Source: Paraburkholderia piptadeniae (lineage in GTDB: Bacteria > Pseudomonadota > Gammaproteobacteria > Burkholderiales > Burkholderiaceae). From it: a stretch of 64,000 nucleotides of DNA. Where the stretch lies: the NCBI RefSeq assembly GCF_900007165.1, contig NZ_CYGY02000025.1, positions 1 through 64,000 on the forward strand. The letters are read 5' to 3'. Below are positions 1-8,158 of this stretch, piece by piece (position 1 is the stretch's first letter; every line of letters starts with the position of its first letter). A program made the translations under genes and the position numbers. Below the pieces are notes generated by a model. That model was given only the letters and a program-made list of their open reading frames with translations, ran no database searches and was not told where the DNA came from.

Positions 1-41
1 GACCCGTGCGCCTGCTCGACAAGTACAAGGACTACGTCTGA
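1..41 (+). CDS. C-terminal tail of an unidentified protein (partial)
   Basis: An open frame enters from the left edge and ends at a TGA at 39-41. The last twelve residues read PVRLLDKYKDYV. This is too short to assign a family. A strong hairpin follows 18 bases later, which supports a genuine gene end. Only the stop and the reading frame are certain. Confidence 0.5.
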   Translation, partial: PVRLLDKYKDYV

Positions 42-58
42 ACGAGCGGTCCCGCAGC

Positions 59-100
59 GCGGCGTTCCCCGGCAACTTCACCGTGCCGGGAACGCCGCTT
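59..100 (+). terminator. Hairpin terminator after the partial CDS
   Basis: A long GC-rich inverted repeat has a left arm GCGGCGTTCCCCGGCA at 59-74 and a right arm TGCCGGGAACGCCGC at 84-98. One C is bulged and the loop is about nine bases. It is followed by TT. Its position just after the stop at 41 and ahead of the next gene fits an intrinsic terminator, although the T tract is short. Confidence 0.7.
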
Positions 101-232
101 GTCACACTGCAATAACGATCACATCTTCGTCCGGGAGGCCGGGAGCAAGCATCATGGACACGACAGGGTCGTTCGGCGACGCAGCAATCGAGCCACGAGC
201 ATCCGAAAACAAGCGCGAAACCACCACATCGG

Positions 233-256
233 TTCGTTCCGAAATTCGAAAACGAA
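233..256. promoter_or_regulatory. Candidate operator upstream of the first IclR gene
   Basis: TTCGTT at 233-238 and AACGAA at 251-256 form inverted half-sites separated by 12 bases that are rich in GAAATTCGAA-like sequence. IclR regulators usually bind short palindromes near their own promoters. The site lies about 105 bases ahead of the chosen start at 361. It also argues against translation starting at 154, because the site would then lie inside the gene. Binding is inferred. Confidence 0.4.
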
Positions 257-360
257 TGGCTTCTGACGCGTCCACTTCGTATGATCCGGACCCTCCCCTC
301 AGCCCACACGGCAAGCGCATTCAGTACAATACGGCCGATCCATTTTCCGGAACGGCGGAC

Positions 361-1113
361 ATGAAAAAGGCTGACACTCCGACGCTGCGCGCGTTCGCTC
401 TGCTCGAACATCTCGTCGCCGCGGACGGCCCCGTGTCGCTTGCCGACATCACGCACGACATCGATCTTCCGAAGGCGTCGTTGCATCGCATGCTGACTTC
501 GCTCGAAGCCGGCGGCCTCGTGATACGCGAACCGGGGCAGAAAAACGCCTACGTGATCGGCCCGCGCCTCGCGCAACTGGGGCTTGGCGTGATGATGCAG
601 TCGAGCGCCCGGCGCCTGAGGCACGCGATTCTCGGACGCCTCGTCTCGGATCTCGGCGAGACGTGCAACCTCACGATGCTTCACGAAACGGAAGTACTCT
701 ATCTCGATCGGATGGAGGCGCCGTGGCCGTTACGCCTCGACCTGAAGCCCGGTTCGCATGTGCCCGCCTATTGCAGCGCGAGCGGCAAGTTGCTGCTTGC
801 GATGCTACCTCGCGAAGAGCGCGCAGCGCTCGTGCGAGCGCTGCAATTGCAGCGTTTCACGCCAAATACGCTCACAGACCCCGCGTTGCTCGAAAGCGAG
901 CTGGACCGCATCGCGCATAAGGGTATCGCTGTGGACAATGAGGAATTTGTCGTCGGAATTGCTTGCGTGGCTGCGCCGGTCAGAAACGAACAAGGGGAAT
1001 GTATTGCCGCTATCGCGGTGCATGCTCCCGTGTCGCGGACGCCGCTTTCACGGGCTCTGGAATTTATCCCCCGCCTACAGGAGGCGGCGAGTGAACTCGC
1101 CAAGACGTTTTGA
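361..1113 (+). CDS. IclR-family transcriptional regulator (first of three sister copies)
   Basis: This 250-residue regulator has an N-terminal winged helix-turn-helix (about residues 6-65, with the recognition region LPKASLHRMLTSLEAGG) and a C-terminal IclR effector domain. The effector domain contains GETCNLTMLHETEVLYLDR and the loop PGSHVPAYCSASGKLLL. The frame stays open back to 154, but those extra 69 residues are disordered, lie over a palindrome and would exceed the family length of about 250-280, so the ATG at 361 is preferred; its ribosome-binding site is weak. The GETCNLT and GSHVP..CSASGKLLL blocks recur in the IclR genes at 7340 and 11405. Its target is unknown. The flanking partial CDS or the dehydrogenase at 1560 are candidates. 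Confidence 0.85.
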   Translation: MKKADTPTLRAFALLEHLVAADGPVSLADITHDIDLPKASLHRMLTSLEAGGLVIREPGQKNAYVIGPRLAQLGLGVMMQSSARRLRHAILGRLVSDLGETCNLTMLHETEVLYLDRMEAPWPLRLDLKPGSHVPAYCSASGKLLLAMLPREERAALVRALQLQRFTPNTLTDPALLESELDRIAHKGIAVDNEEFVVGIACVAAPVRNEQGECIAAIAVHAPVSRTPLSRALEFIPRLQEAASELAKTF

Positions 1114-1160
1114 TTCCTTGTAGCCGGCTGCCGGAGATAGCTGGTCGCGGGGATGTGGTT

Positions 1161-1182
1161 GCGTCTGCGACGCTTCTTTTTT
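1161..1182 (+). terminator. Rho-independent terminator of the first IclR gene
   Basis: The stem GCGTC-TGC-GACGC at 1161-1173 is followed directly by TTCTTTTTT (1174-1182). It lies 48 bases after the stop of the IclR gene. The compact stem and clear T tract are typical of an intrinsic terminator. Confidence 0.75.
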
Positions 1183-1266
1183 GACTCGCTCCGTTAGCAC
1201 CAGCGTTCGCGATACGCCTGCCGCCACGAAGGTTACTGACGCGGATGCCCTCTGCGTCACCCGCCC

Positions 1267-1456
1267 CTACGCCTGCCGGTAGTGAAGATTCTGCGGGTGC
1301 GGCGCCTCGGCGAAGAAGAACCACTGCTCGGCGACAAGCCTCGCCTACTGAATCACCAGCGCCGCGCAAAGCAGCACGAACGACAGCCAGATCGAGCGCG
1401 CGCTCCGCCCGACACGATCAGGTAGAAGGGGACGACGAACGCAGCAGCCGATAGTC
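1267..1456 (-). pseudogene. Decayed C-terminal remnant of a DmsC/NrfD-like membrane anchor gene
   Basis: Reading the minus strand towards a TAG at 1267-1269 gives ARLVAEQWFFFAEAPHPQN, then LHYRQA and the stop. This closely resembles the conserved end of DMSO-reductase-type anchor subunits (an AERWFFFAQ...HPQNLYY type ending). Upstream of an in-frame TAG the frame continues as SIWLSFVLLCAALVIQ. A frameshift near 1400 joins this to AAAFVVPFYLIVSG, also a membrane-anchor-like stretch. The rest of the gene is absent. The family assignment is by recall of the family ending, not by alignment. It shows that a molybdoenzyme operon once existed here or was carried in. Confidence 0.55.
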
Positions 1457-1559
1457 GATCCGGTGACTGGCAGTCAGCCGCATGTACGCTGTCAATTCAG
1501 TCACGCGCCGTCCTGCGATAATCGTTGTTCCCTTCCCCGTCTTCTTCCAAGGAGTCACA

Positions 1560-2486
1560 GTGAGCGATACATCAGCCCCGGTTCCGGGCGGCGCGGCACC
1601 GCGTGTCGCACGCGTTGCGTTTCTCGGCCTCGGTGTCATGGGTTATCCCATGGCAGGGCATCTGTCGAAGTCCGGCCTCGACGTGACGGTCTATAACCGC
1701 ACCGCGTCGAAGGCTGCGCAATGGGCGTCGGAATATGGCGGACGCGCGGCCCCGACGCCACGCGACGCGGCGAACGGCGCCGACCTCGTGCTCGCGTGCG
1801 TCGGCAACGACGACGATCTGCGCAGCGTCGCGCTCGGTGATGACGGTGCTTTCGCCGGGATGGCATCGGGGGCCGTGTTAGTCGATCACACGACGGCCTC
1901 GGCCGATGTGGCGCGCGAACTCTTCGCGCTTGCAAAGCAACGCGGCGTGCATTTCATCGATGCGCCCGTATCGGGCGGCGAAGCCGGCGCGCAGAATGGA
2001 ACGCTGACCATCATGTGCGGCGGCGACGCCGACGCATTCGAACGCGCTCGCGGCACGCTGGAGCACTACGCCGCGGCCGTCACGCTGCTTGGCCCCGCAG
2101 GTGCCGGCCAGCTCGCGAAGATGGTCAACCAGATCTGCATCGCGGGCCTGGTCCAGGGCCTGTCGGAAGCGCTCCATTTCGGCCAGCGCGCCGGGCTCGA
2201 CATGGCGCGCGTGCTGGAAGTGATCGGCAAGGGCGCGGCGGCTAGCTGGCAGATGGCTAACCGCGGCCCGACCATGCTCGACGGCAAATTCGACTTCGGC
2301 TTTGCCGTCGACTGGATGCGCAAGGACCTCGGCATGTGCCTCGACGAAGCGAAGCGCAACGGCGCGTCGCTGCCCGTCACGGCGCTCGTCGATCAGTTCT
2401 ACGGCGACGTGCAGGCGCTGGGTGGCAACCGCTTCGATACGTCCAGCCTGATCTGGCGGTTGCGCAAAGTGAATCCCGCCGGCTGA
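1560..2486 (+). CDS. NAD(P)-dependent beta-hydroxyacid dehydrogenase (GarR/MmsB/YihU superfamily)
   Basis: The 308-residue protein has an N-terminal Rossmann fold with FLGLGVMGYPMAGHL, the substrate loop DAPVSGGEAGAQNGTL and the catalytic-lysine segment GAGQLAKMVNQI. It ends in the all-helical dimerisation domain. The family reduces semialdehydes or oxidises beta-hydroxyacids (tartronate semialdehyde, 3-hydroxyisobutyrate, sulfolactaldehyde). The start is GTG at 1560, preceded by AAGGAG at 1549-1554; an ATG at 1482 would add an unrelated leader. It converges on sauU with only 39 bases between stops. A role in C2/C3 sulfonate or glyoxylate metabolism is possible but not shown. Confidence 0.85.
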   Translation: MSDTSAPVPGGAAPRVARVAFLGLGVMGYPMAGHLSKSGLDVTVYNRTASKAAQWASEYGGRAAPTPRDAANGADLVLACVGNDDDLRSVALGDDGAFAGMASGAVLVDHTTASADVARELFALAKQRGVHFIDAPVSGGEAGAQNGTLTIMCGGDADAFERARGTLEHYAAAVTLLGPAGAGQLAKMVNQICIAGLVQGLSEALHFGQRAGLDMARVLEVIGKGAAASWQMANRGPTMLDGKFDFGFAVDWMRKDLGMCLDEAKRNGASLPVTALVDQFYGDVQALGGNRFDTSSLIWRLRKVNPAG

Positions 2487-2522
2487 AGTTCGTCGCGGCC
2501 GGGATTCGTCACGCACATCGAT

Positions 2523-2562
2523 GCATCACTTGCGCCAGCGCAACGGGCGACGCAAGTGATGC
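2523..2562. terminator. Perfect 12-bp inverted repeat at the convergent gene ends
   Basis: GCATCACTTGCG (2523-2534) and its exact complement CGCAAGTGATGC (2551-2562) are separated by 16 bases. The repeat overlaps the last codons and stop of sauU (stop at 2526-2528) and lies downstream of the plus-strand dehydrogenase. It could terminate or stabilise both convergent transcripts. No long T tract is present on either side. Confidence 0.55.
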
Positions 2563-3908
2563 CGTTCGAACCGCAGCCCCGGCGCCGCATGCGCGAAAGC
2601 AGGCACTCCGCCAATCTCGACGCCTTCCAGACGCTCGCGTTCCTCGTCGGCCTCGACCGTCTTGCCCGTATCTATGAAACACGCTGCCACCACGCCCACG
2701 GCCAGCAGTCCCGCCGAGATCGTGAACGGCACGTTGTAGCTACCCGTCGTCTGGATCAGATAGCCGAACACCACGGGCGACACCATCCCCGCCACGCCGA
2801 AGCCCGTGTTCATCATGCCGCCCGCCGTGCCCGCGTATTTGCCTGCGATATCGAGCGGCAGCGTCCACAGCACCGGGTTCGTGATCTCCAGGAAGAAGAA
2901 CGACGCCGACAGGAACCACACAGCCGTCAGCGGATTGGTGGCTGAGACCATGGGCAGCAGAAACGCAAGCGACCCGCCCATGCCGACCACCAGCACCGCG
3001 CAGCGCGCGAGACGCAGACGTCCCGTCGCCTTGTAGAGCTTGTCCGATACGACGCCGCCGAGCGTATCGCCGATCACGCCCGCGAGCAGCGGCAGCGCCG
3101 TGAAGAGCGCGAGATGCTTCAGATCGAAGCCGCGCGATTCCTTCAGGTACGACGGCAGCCACGTCAGATAGACCCATAGCAGCCAGCCATAGCAGAAGTC
3201 GACGAACGTGACGAGCCACATGCGGCGAATCAGCTTGCGCCACGGTGTAGCCATGCGCTTTGCACGGTCGCAGTCGCCGACGCGATAGCCGATTTCAGCG
3301 GTTTCTTCCGGCGTGATGCGCTTGTTCTGCTCCGGCGAATTGGTGAAGATGCACAGATAGAGCACGGTCCACGCAAGACTCGCGACGCCCAGCAGAATGA
3401 ACGCGTCCCGCCAGCCGCCCGCCGCGACGACGGCGAGCACGAGCGGTGGCGTCACGGCGCCGCCCAGGCGCGCGAAACTGTGCGTAATGCCCTGCGCGAA
3501 GCCCCGCTCGGCCACGGGCATCCAGTACGTGAACGCGCGCGTGGCCGTCGGAAACGCGCCGCCTTCGCCGATGCCGAGCGCAAAGCGCAGCGCGACGAGC
3601 ATCGCGACACTGCCGGCGAAGCCCGTCGCGAGCGTCGCCACGCCCCATATGATCGACAGCACGGTCAGCACGGCCTTGGGCCCGTACTTGTCGGACAGCC
3701 ATCCGCCGATGATCTGCATCATCGCGTACGGATAGGCGAACGCGGAGAACACCAGACCGAGTTCCGCCGATGTCAGCCCCATCTCATGACGGATCAACGG
3801 CCCCGCCACCGCGATGTTCACGCGGTCGATGTATGAGATGAAATACATCACGCACATGACCGCCAGAATGATGTGACGCGTCTTCACGCGCCGCGTATGC
3901 TTTTCCAT
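2526..3908 (-). CDS. sauU: MFS transporter, anion:cation symporter type, probable sulfoacetate importer SauU
   Basis: The 460-residue protein shows the MFS fold with about twelve hydrophobic segments. It begins at ATG 3908 behind AGGAG, with VMYFISYIDRVNIAVAGPL in helix 1 and the loop motif GGWLSDKYGPK between helices 2 and 3. The cytoplasmic NSPEQNKRITPEE region is typical of the ACS (organic anion) subfamily. It is the third gene of a minus-strand operon after an acylating aldehyde dehydrogenase and an acyl-CoA ligase. A divergent IclR gene gives the sauRSTU order known from Cupriavidus necator, where SauU imports sulfoacetate. Substrate assignment rests on gene order. A hexuronate or glycolate-type acid is the alternative. 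Confidence 0.78.
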   Translation of the reverse strand: MEKHTRRVKTRHIILAVMCVMYFISYIDRVNIAVAGPLIRHEMGLTSAELGLVFSAFAYPYAMMQIIGGWLSDKYGPKAVLTVLSIIWGVATLATGFAGSVAMLVALRFALGIGEGGAFPTATRAFTYWMPVAERGFAQGITHSFARLGGAVTPPLVLAVVAAGGWRDAFILLGVASLAWTVLYLCIFTNSPEQNKRITPEETAEIGYRVGDCDRAKRMATPWRKLIRRMWLVTFVDFCYGWLLWVYLTWLPSYLKESRGFDLKHLALFTALPLLAGVIGDTLGGVVSDKLYKATGRLRLARCAVLVVGMGGSLAFLLPMVSATNPLTAVWFLSASFFFLEITNPVLWTLPLDIAGKYAGTAGGMMNTGFGVAGMVSPVVFGYLIQTTGSYNVPFTISAGLLAVGVVAACFIDTGKTVEADEERERLEGVEIGGVPAFAHAAPGLRFERHHLRRPLRWRK

Positions 3909-4024
3909 GCTGTCTCCTGTGTCTCTCGTTATGGAACGCCTACGATGTCGATGGTGTGTCGATAGCCAACGCGGATCGAGTCCGCTTCTGTGTGTCTCCT
4001 CGTTGCGCTGTGCCCGCGTCGCGC

Positions 4025-5695
4025 TCAGGTGTTCAGCAGCTTGAGCCGCTGCACCTTGCCCGACGGCCCGCGCGGCAGTTCCGTGACGAACCGGAATTCC
4101 TTCGGCGTCTTGTACCGGCCGAGTTCGCGCAGGCAATGCGCGCGCAGATCGGCGACATCGAGCGAAACGCACGCTTGCCCTGCTTCAAGCACCTGTTGTT
4201 CCGGCGAGCGCGCGACGATGAACGCGACGATGTCCTGCCCATATGCGCTATCGGGCACGCCGACGGCGGCCGCGTCGAGCACGCCCGGATGTCTGAGCAG
4301 CGCTTCGTCGATTTCGCGCGGCGCGATGTTTTCGCCGCCTTTGATGATCAGTTCCTTCGCACGGCCGTTGATGTAGAAGTAGCCTTCATCGTCGCGATAG
4401 CCGAGGTCGCCTGTGCGTAGCCAGCCGTCCGGAGTAAACGCGGCGAGCGTGTCTTCCGGGCGCTTGTAGTAGCCGCTCATCACCTGCTCGCCGCGCAGCA
4501 CAAGCTCGCCGCATTCGTTTGGCGCGCATTCGCGTCCTTGCCGGTCGATCACCCTGGCTTCTCCGCCCGAAGGCAAGCCGATGCTGCCGACCCTGCGCGC
4601 CTGCGCCTCGTACGGATTGCTGAAAACGGGCGCGGCCGTCTCGGTCATGCCCATCGTCTCGATGATGCCGATGCCAAAGCGCGACTCGAACGCACGGTGA
4701 TGATCGGCAGGCAATGCCGCCGACGCGCTGCGGCAGAACTTCAGCGCCGACAGGTCGTATGCGCACGGTTCGTCGCTGTTCAGCAGATACGCGACGATGG
4801 TCGGCACAACGTTGATCCATGTGCAGCCGTGACGGGCCGCATCACGCCAGAACGTGCGGGCGGAGAAGCGCGGGGGCATCACGACGGAGCCCGCGTGAAA
4901 GAGCGGCGCGAGCAACGTCACGACAAGACCGTTGATGTGGTAAAGCGGCAGCGATGCGAGCACGCGGTCGTCGGCGCCGAGACGATGCTCCGCTGTGATA
5001 TTCGCCGCGTTCGCGAGCAGATTGCGATGCGTGAGCAATACGCCTTTCGGGGCGCCCGTCGTGCCGGATGTGTACATCAGCAGCGCGACATCGGATGCGC
5101 GCATGTCGTTCGATGCCATACCCGCGTCGCCGGATTCGGCGGCGCGTTCGGCCGCTGCCGTCGCGAGCCGCGCATCGCCATCGGTAAGCGTTTCTGCAAG
5201 TGCCGTTTCCGCGCGCGGCAGCGTCGGGATTGCAGATGCGTCCGGCGCGGTCTGCACGACATGGATTTCGCGCGATAGACCCTGCGCCCGCAACTCTGCA
5301 ATCGACGACTCGATCGCCTGGCGTGTATCGCGTTCGACGAACACGGCACGCGTGTCCGAATGCTCGACGATGTAGCGCAACTGTGAAGGCTGGCACAGCA
5401 GATTGAGCGGATGCGCAACGAGGCCGCTATACATTGCGGCAAGCAAGAGCCGCGCGGTCTGGATGCCATTGCTCATATAGACCGACACCGTGTCGCCTGC
5501 ATGCAGGCCAGCGTCGCGAAAACGCGCTTCGAGCGTGCGACAGTCGTCGCGCAGTTCGCCGAAGGTCAGCGCGCGGTTACGGGTGGTTGTGCCGCCCGCG
5601 TCGTCTGCATCGGGGCAGGCGAGCAGGAACGGCTTGTCGGGATACTGCGCGGCGCGTTCGTCGATCAGCGCGCGGAGCGTCGACGGCGTATTCAT
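4025..5695 (-). CDS. sauT: AMP-forming acyl-CoA synthetase, probable sulfoacetate-CoA ligase SauT
   Basis: The 556-residue protein has the adenylate-forming fold: YTSGTTGAPKGV at about residues 208-219, TGDLGYRDDEGYFYINGRAKE (hinge) and a C-terminal PSGKVQR lysine motif. It would activate a short carboxylic acid to its CoA thioester using ATP and CoA. Its ATG overlaps the stop of the upstream dehydrogenase by four bases (ATGA), indicating translational coupling. Residues 150-200 form an alanine-rich, weakly conserved insert. In the sauSTU pathway this step makes sulfoacetyl-CoA, which the neighbour then reduces. Substrate specificity is inferred from synteny only. Confidence 0.8.
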   Translation of the reverse strand: MNTPSTLRALIDERAAQYPDKPFLLACPDADDAGGTTTRNRALTFGELRDDCRTLEARFRDAGLHAGDTVSVYMSNGIQTARLLLAAMYSGLVAHPLNLLCQPSQLRYIVEHSDTRAVFVERDTRQAIESSIAELRAQGLSREIHVVQTAPDASAIPTLPRAETALAETLTDGDARLATAAAERAAESGDAGMASNDMRASDVALLMYTSGTTGAPKGVLLTHRNLLANAANITAEHRLGADDRVLASLPLYHINGLVVTLLAPLFHAGSVVMPPRFSARTFWRDAARHGCTWINVVPTIVAYLLNSDEPCAYDLSALKFCRSASAALPADHHRAFESRFGIGIIETMGMTETAAPVFSNPYEAQARRVGSIGLPSGGEARVIDRQGRECAPNECGELVLRGEQVMSGYYKRPEDTLAAFTPDGWLRTGDLGYRDDEGYFYINGRAKELIIKGGENIAPREIDEALLRHPGVLDAAAVGVPDSAYGQDIVAFIVARSPEQQVLEAGQACVSLDVADLRAHCLRELGRYKTPKEFRFVTELPRGPSGKVQRLKLLNT

Positions 5696-7137
5696 CGGCC
5701 GTACCTCCGGAAGAAGTCACCGAGCAACGCGTCTGCGTCGGGCACGTGCTCCTCGATCGGATACGCGACGCGCGTGATGTTCAGGTACTGGTGAAAGCCG
5801 AGATTGCTGGAGAAGTTATTGCGTCCCCAGGTGCCGCAGCCCATCGACAGCGAAAACGGCAGGCCGTTGTCGAAGTTGCCGCCCGTCGCGAGGCAGTGCG
5901 CCTGATTGACGATCACGCGCGCGACGGGCAGCGTCGTGCCGAGTTGGACGGCTTGCGCGGTATCGGCGGAATGGAGGCCGACCGAATGGCCCGCGCCCAT
6001 ATACGCGTAGATGTTGCGGACGATCTCCGCAGCGGCGTCGAAGTTGCGCGCGCGATAAACCGTCAGCACGGGCGCCAGTTTCTCGCCTGAAAAAGGATGC
6101 GTCGCGCCGAAGCCCGTTTCTTCGACCATCAGGAAGGCAGGCTCGCGCATCGCGACGTCGTCGAGACCGGCCACGCGCGCTATCGTCTGCGCCGAGCGCG
6201 CGGTGCATTGCGCGGACAACTTGCCGTCGTGCCACATCGCCGCCTGCAGCTTCGCTTTTTGCGCTTCGTCGAGCAGCACGCCGCCGCACGAGATCAGTTC
6301 GTCGAGCATCGGCTGGTAGACGGCTTCTTCGATCACGACGCTGTTTTCCGATGAACAGCTGGTCGCGTTATCGAAGGTTTTCGAACGCGCGATCTTGCGC
6401 GCCGCATCGCGCAGATCAGCCGACGCCGTGACGAGCGACGCGACATTGCCAGCACCGACGCCGAAGGCGGGCGTGCCGCTCGCATACGCCATCCGCACGT
6501 TCGCCTGGGAGCCCGTCGCGACCACGAGATCGCATTGCCGCATCAGTTCCGCTGTCGCCGCCTTGCTGATGGGGGCGGGCAGCATCTGCACGAGATCAGT
6601 GGAAAGCCCCGCTTTTGCGAGCTGCGTATGGATGAAGCCGATCAGCAACGCGCACGACGAATACCCTTTCGGTGACGGCGCGACGATCACTGCATTGCCG
6701 CATTTGAGCGCGTTGACGATCTTGTTCGCGGGCGTCGCAGCGGGATTGGTCGACGGCGTGATGGCTGCCACCACGCCCACCGCTCGCGCGATTTCGACGA
6801 TGCCCTTTGACGCATCGCGCGCGATCACGCCCGTGGTCTTCTGGCCGTGCAAATCGCGCAGCAGGCCGAGCGTCTTGCGAAAGTTCTTGCGAAACTTGTC
6901 GTCCGCGTTGCCAAGGCCCGTGTCCTCTACCGACAATTCGGCCAGTTGCCGGTTGCGCGCGGGCTCCATGATCGCCCATGCGGCAGCGGCGGCAGCCATG
7001 TCGAGTGCTTCCTGCCCCGCGTTTTCGAACTCGCGCTGCGCGGCGCGCGCCCTTTCGACTAGCGTCGCGACTGCGTGCCGGACGTCGGCGTCCTGTTGTT
7101 CGCCCATCACTTCGGTGGATGTGGCTCTGACATTCAT
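5692..7137 (-). CDS. sauS: Acylating aldehyde dehydrogenase, probable sulfoacetaldehyde dehydrogenase SauS
   Basis: The 481-residue protein belongs to the CoA-acylating aldehyde dehydrogenase group (like EutE and the AdhE N-terminus), not the acid-forming group. It has ITPSTNPAATPANKIVNALK, the cofactor loop ATGSQANVRMAYASGTPAFG and a catalytic cysteine at about residue 261 in NATSCSSENSVV. It would interconvert an acyl-CoA and aldehyde with NAD(P)H. First in the minus-strand operon, it is divergent from the IclR gene at 7340 across a 202-base promoter region with a strong palindrome. With the ligase it would convert sulfoacetate to sulfoacetaldehyde. No xsc gene, which would continue the pathway, is in the window. 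Confidence 0.8.
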   Translation of the reverse strand: MNVRATSTEVMGEQQDADVRHAVATLVERARAAQREFENAGQEALDMAAAAAAWAIMEPARNRQLAELSVEDTGLGNADDKFRKNFRKTLGLLRDLHGQKTTGVIARDASKGIVEIARAVGVVAAITPSTNPAATPANKIVNALKCGNAVIVAPSPKGYSSCALLIGFIHTQLAKAGLSTDLVQMLPAPISKAATAELMRQCDLVVATGSQANVRMAYASGTPAFGVGAGNVASLVTASADLRDAARKIARSKTFDNATSCSSENSVVIEEAVYQPMLDELISCGGVLLDEAQKAKLQAAMWHDGKLSAQCTARSAQTIARVAGLDDVAMREPAFLMVEETGFGATHPFSGEKLAPVLTVYRARNFDAAAEIVRNIYAYMGAGHSVGLHSADTAQAVQLGTTLPVARVIVNQAHCLATGGNFDNGLPFSLSMGCGTWGRNNFSSNLGFHQYLNITRVAYPIEEHVPDADALLGDFFRRYGR

Positions 7138-7200
7138 ACGGTTCGCTCCGACTGGAAAAGATTGGCTGTGAAGTGAATCTAGCCAGCCTTGCGCATCGCG

Positions 7201-7283
7201 TAGTCCCGTTTTCCGAACGATCCTTTGCTGCGTGCTCCGAAGAATCGGAAAATGCGAAATTCGGGACTTTCCTTAGTCCCGAA
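7201..7283. promoter_or_regulatory. Probable SauR operator in the divergent sauR-sauS promoter region
   Basis: TTCGGGACT (7260-7268) and AGTCCCGAA (7275-7283) are a perfect nine-base inverted repeat with a six-base spacer, 57 bases ahead of the sauR start. A further half-site TAGTCCCG lies at 7201-7208, nearer the sauS start. The arrangement suits an IclR dimer-of-dimers controlling both promoters. A terminator role is unlikely because no gene ends here. Confidence 0.6.
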
Positions 7284-7339
7284 AACCGTATGAATCGATG
7301 CAAAATCGATCCTGTCCACAAGAAGCACAGGGAGACAGG

Positions 7340-8104
7340 ATGTCGACTTCGAATCAATCGAACGCGGCAGCCGTGCGCGCGTTTCGCGTACTGGAGACGC
7401 TCGCAGAAGCGGGCCAGCCTCTATCGATGATGGATCTCGTCAATGCGCTCGGACTGCCGAAGCAGACCGTGCATCGGATCCTCGTGCAACTGATGGATGC
7501 ATGGCTCGTCACGCGCAGCGCGGGAAGCCGTCTCTACGAATGCTCGCCGCGCGTGCGCACGCTCGCCGTCAATGTGCTGATGCACGCTGGACCAGCCGCA
7601 GCGCGCCATGTGCTGCTCGAACAACTGGTCGCGAAGATCGGCGAGACCTGCAACCTGACGATGCTCGCCGGCAACGACGTCGTGTATGTGGACCGCGTCG
7701 AAACGGAATGGCCGCTGCGCATGCATCTGCAGCCGGGCTCGCACGTGCCGCTCCACTGCTCGGCAAGCGGCAAGCTGCTGCTGAGTTTTCTTCCGAAGGA
7801 AAGACGCGACCGGATGGTCGATACGCTGCCGCTGCGCGCATATTCGGAGCGCACGATCACCGATCGTGATGCGCTGCGGCAGGAGTTGATGGCGACGCGC
7901 AAACGGCTGCTCGCGATCAACAACCAGGAGCATTTGCAAGGGCTGATCGCGATCGCCGTGCCGGTCATGCTCAACCGCAATCGCGCTTGTGCGGCGATTG
8001 CGGTTCAGGCGCCCGTCGGCAGGGTCACGCTCGACGATCTGCTGTTGTTCGTGCCCGATCTGCGCCATGCGGCCGACGAAACCGCGAAGACGTTTCGCGA
8101 GTGA
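7340..8104 (+). CDS. sauR: IclR-family regulator, probable SauR
   Basis: This 254-residue protein has the IclR layout. The winged HTH spans about residues 8-70 (VRAFRVLETLAEAGQPLSMM, LPKQTVHRILVQLMDAW). The effector domain has GETCNLTMLAGNDVVYVDRVE and PGSHVPLHCSASGKLLLSF. The start ATG at 7340 follows GGGAGACAGG; an earlier in-frame ATG at 7298 lacks a ribosome-binding site. It is divergent from sauSTU, the arrangement in which SauR controls sulfoacetate genes in C. necator. It is closely related to the IclR genes at 361 and 11405. Confidence 0.82.
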   Translation: MSTSNQSNAAAVRAFRVLETLAEAGQPLSMMDLVNALGLPKQTVHRILVQLMDAWLVTRSAGSRLYECSPRVRTLAVNVLMHAGPAAARHVLLEQLVAKIGETCNLTMLAGNDVVYVDRVETEWPLRMHLQPGSHVPLHCSASGKLLLSFLPKERRDRMVDTLPLRAYSERTITDRDALRQELMATRKRLLAINNQEHLQGLIAIAVPVMLNRNRACAAIAVQAPVGRVTLDDLLLFVPDLRHAADETAKTFRE

Positions 8105-8158
8105 GCAGAGTGTCGCCCGGCACGCGGTGCGCCCGCCCTGCTCCGCCTGATCCGACCT

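Noticed and set aside
154..360. N-terminal extension of the first IclR protein
   Set aside because: The added 69 residues are disordered and cover a likely operator; the family fold begins at the ATG at 361.
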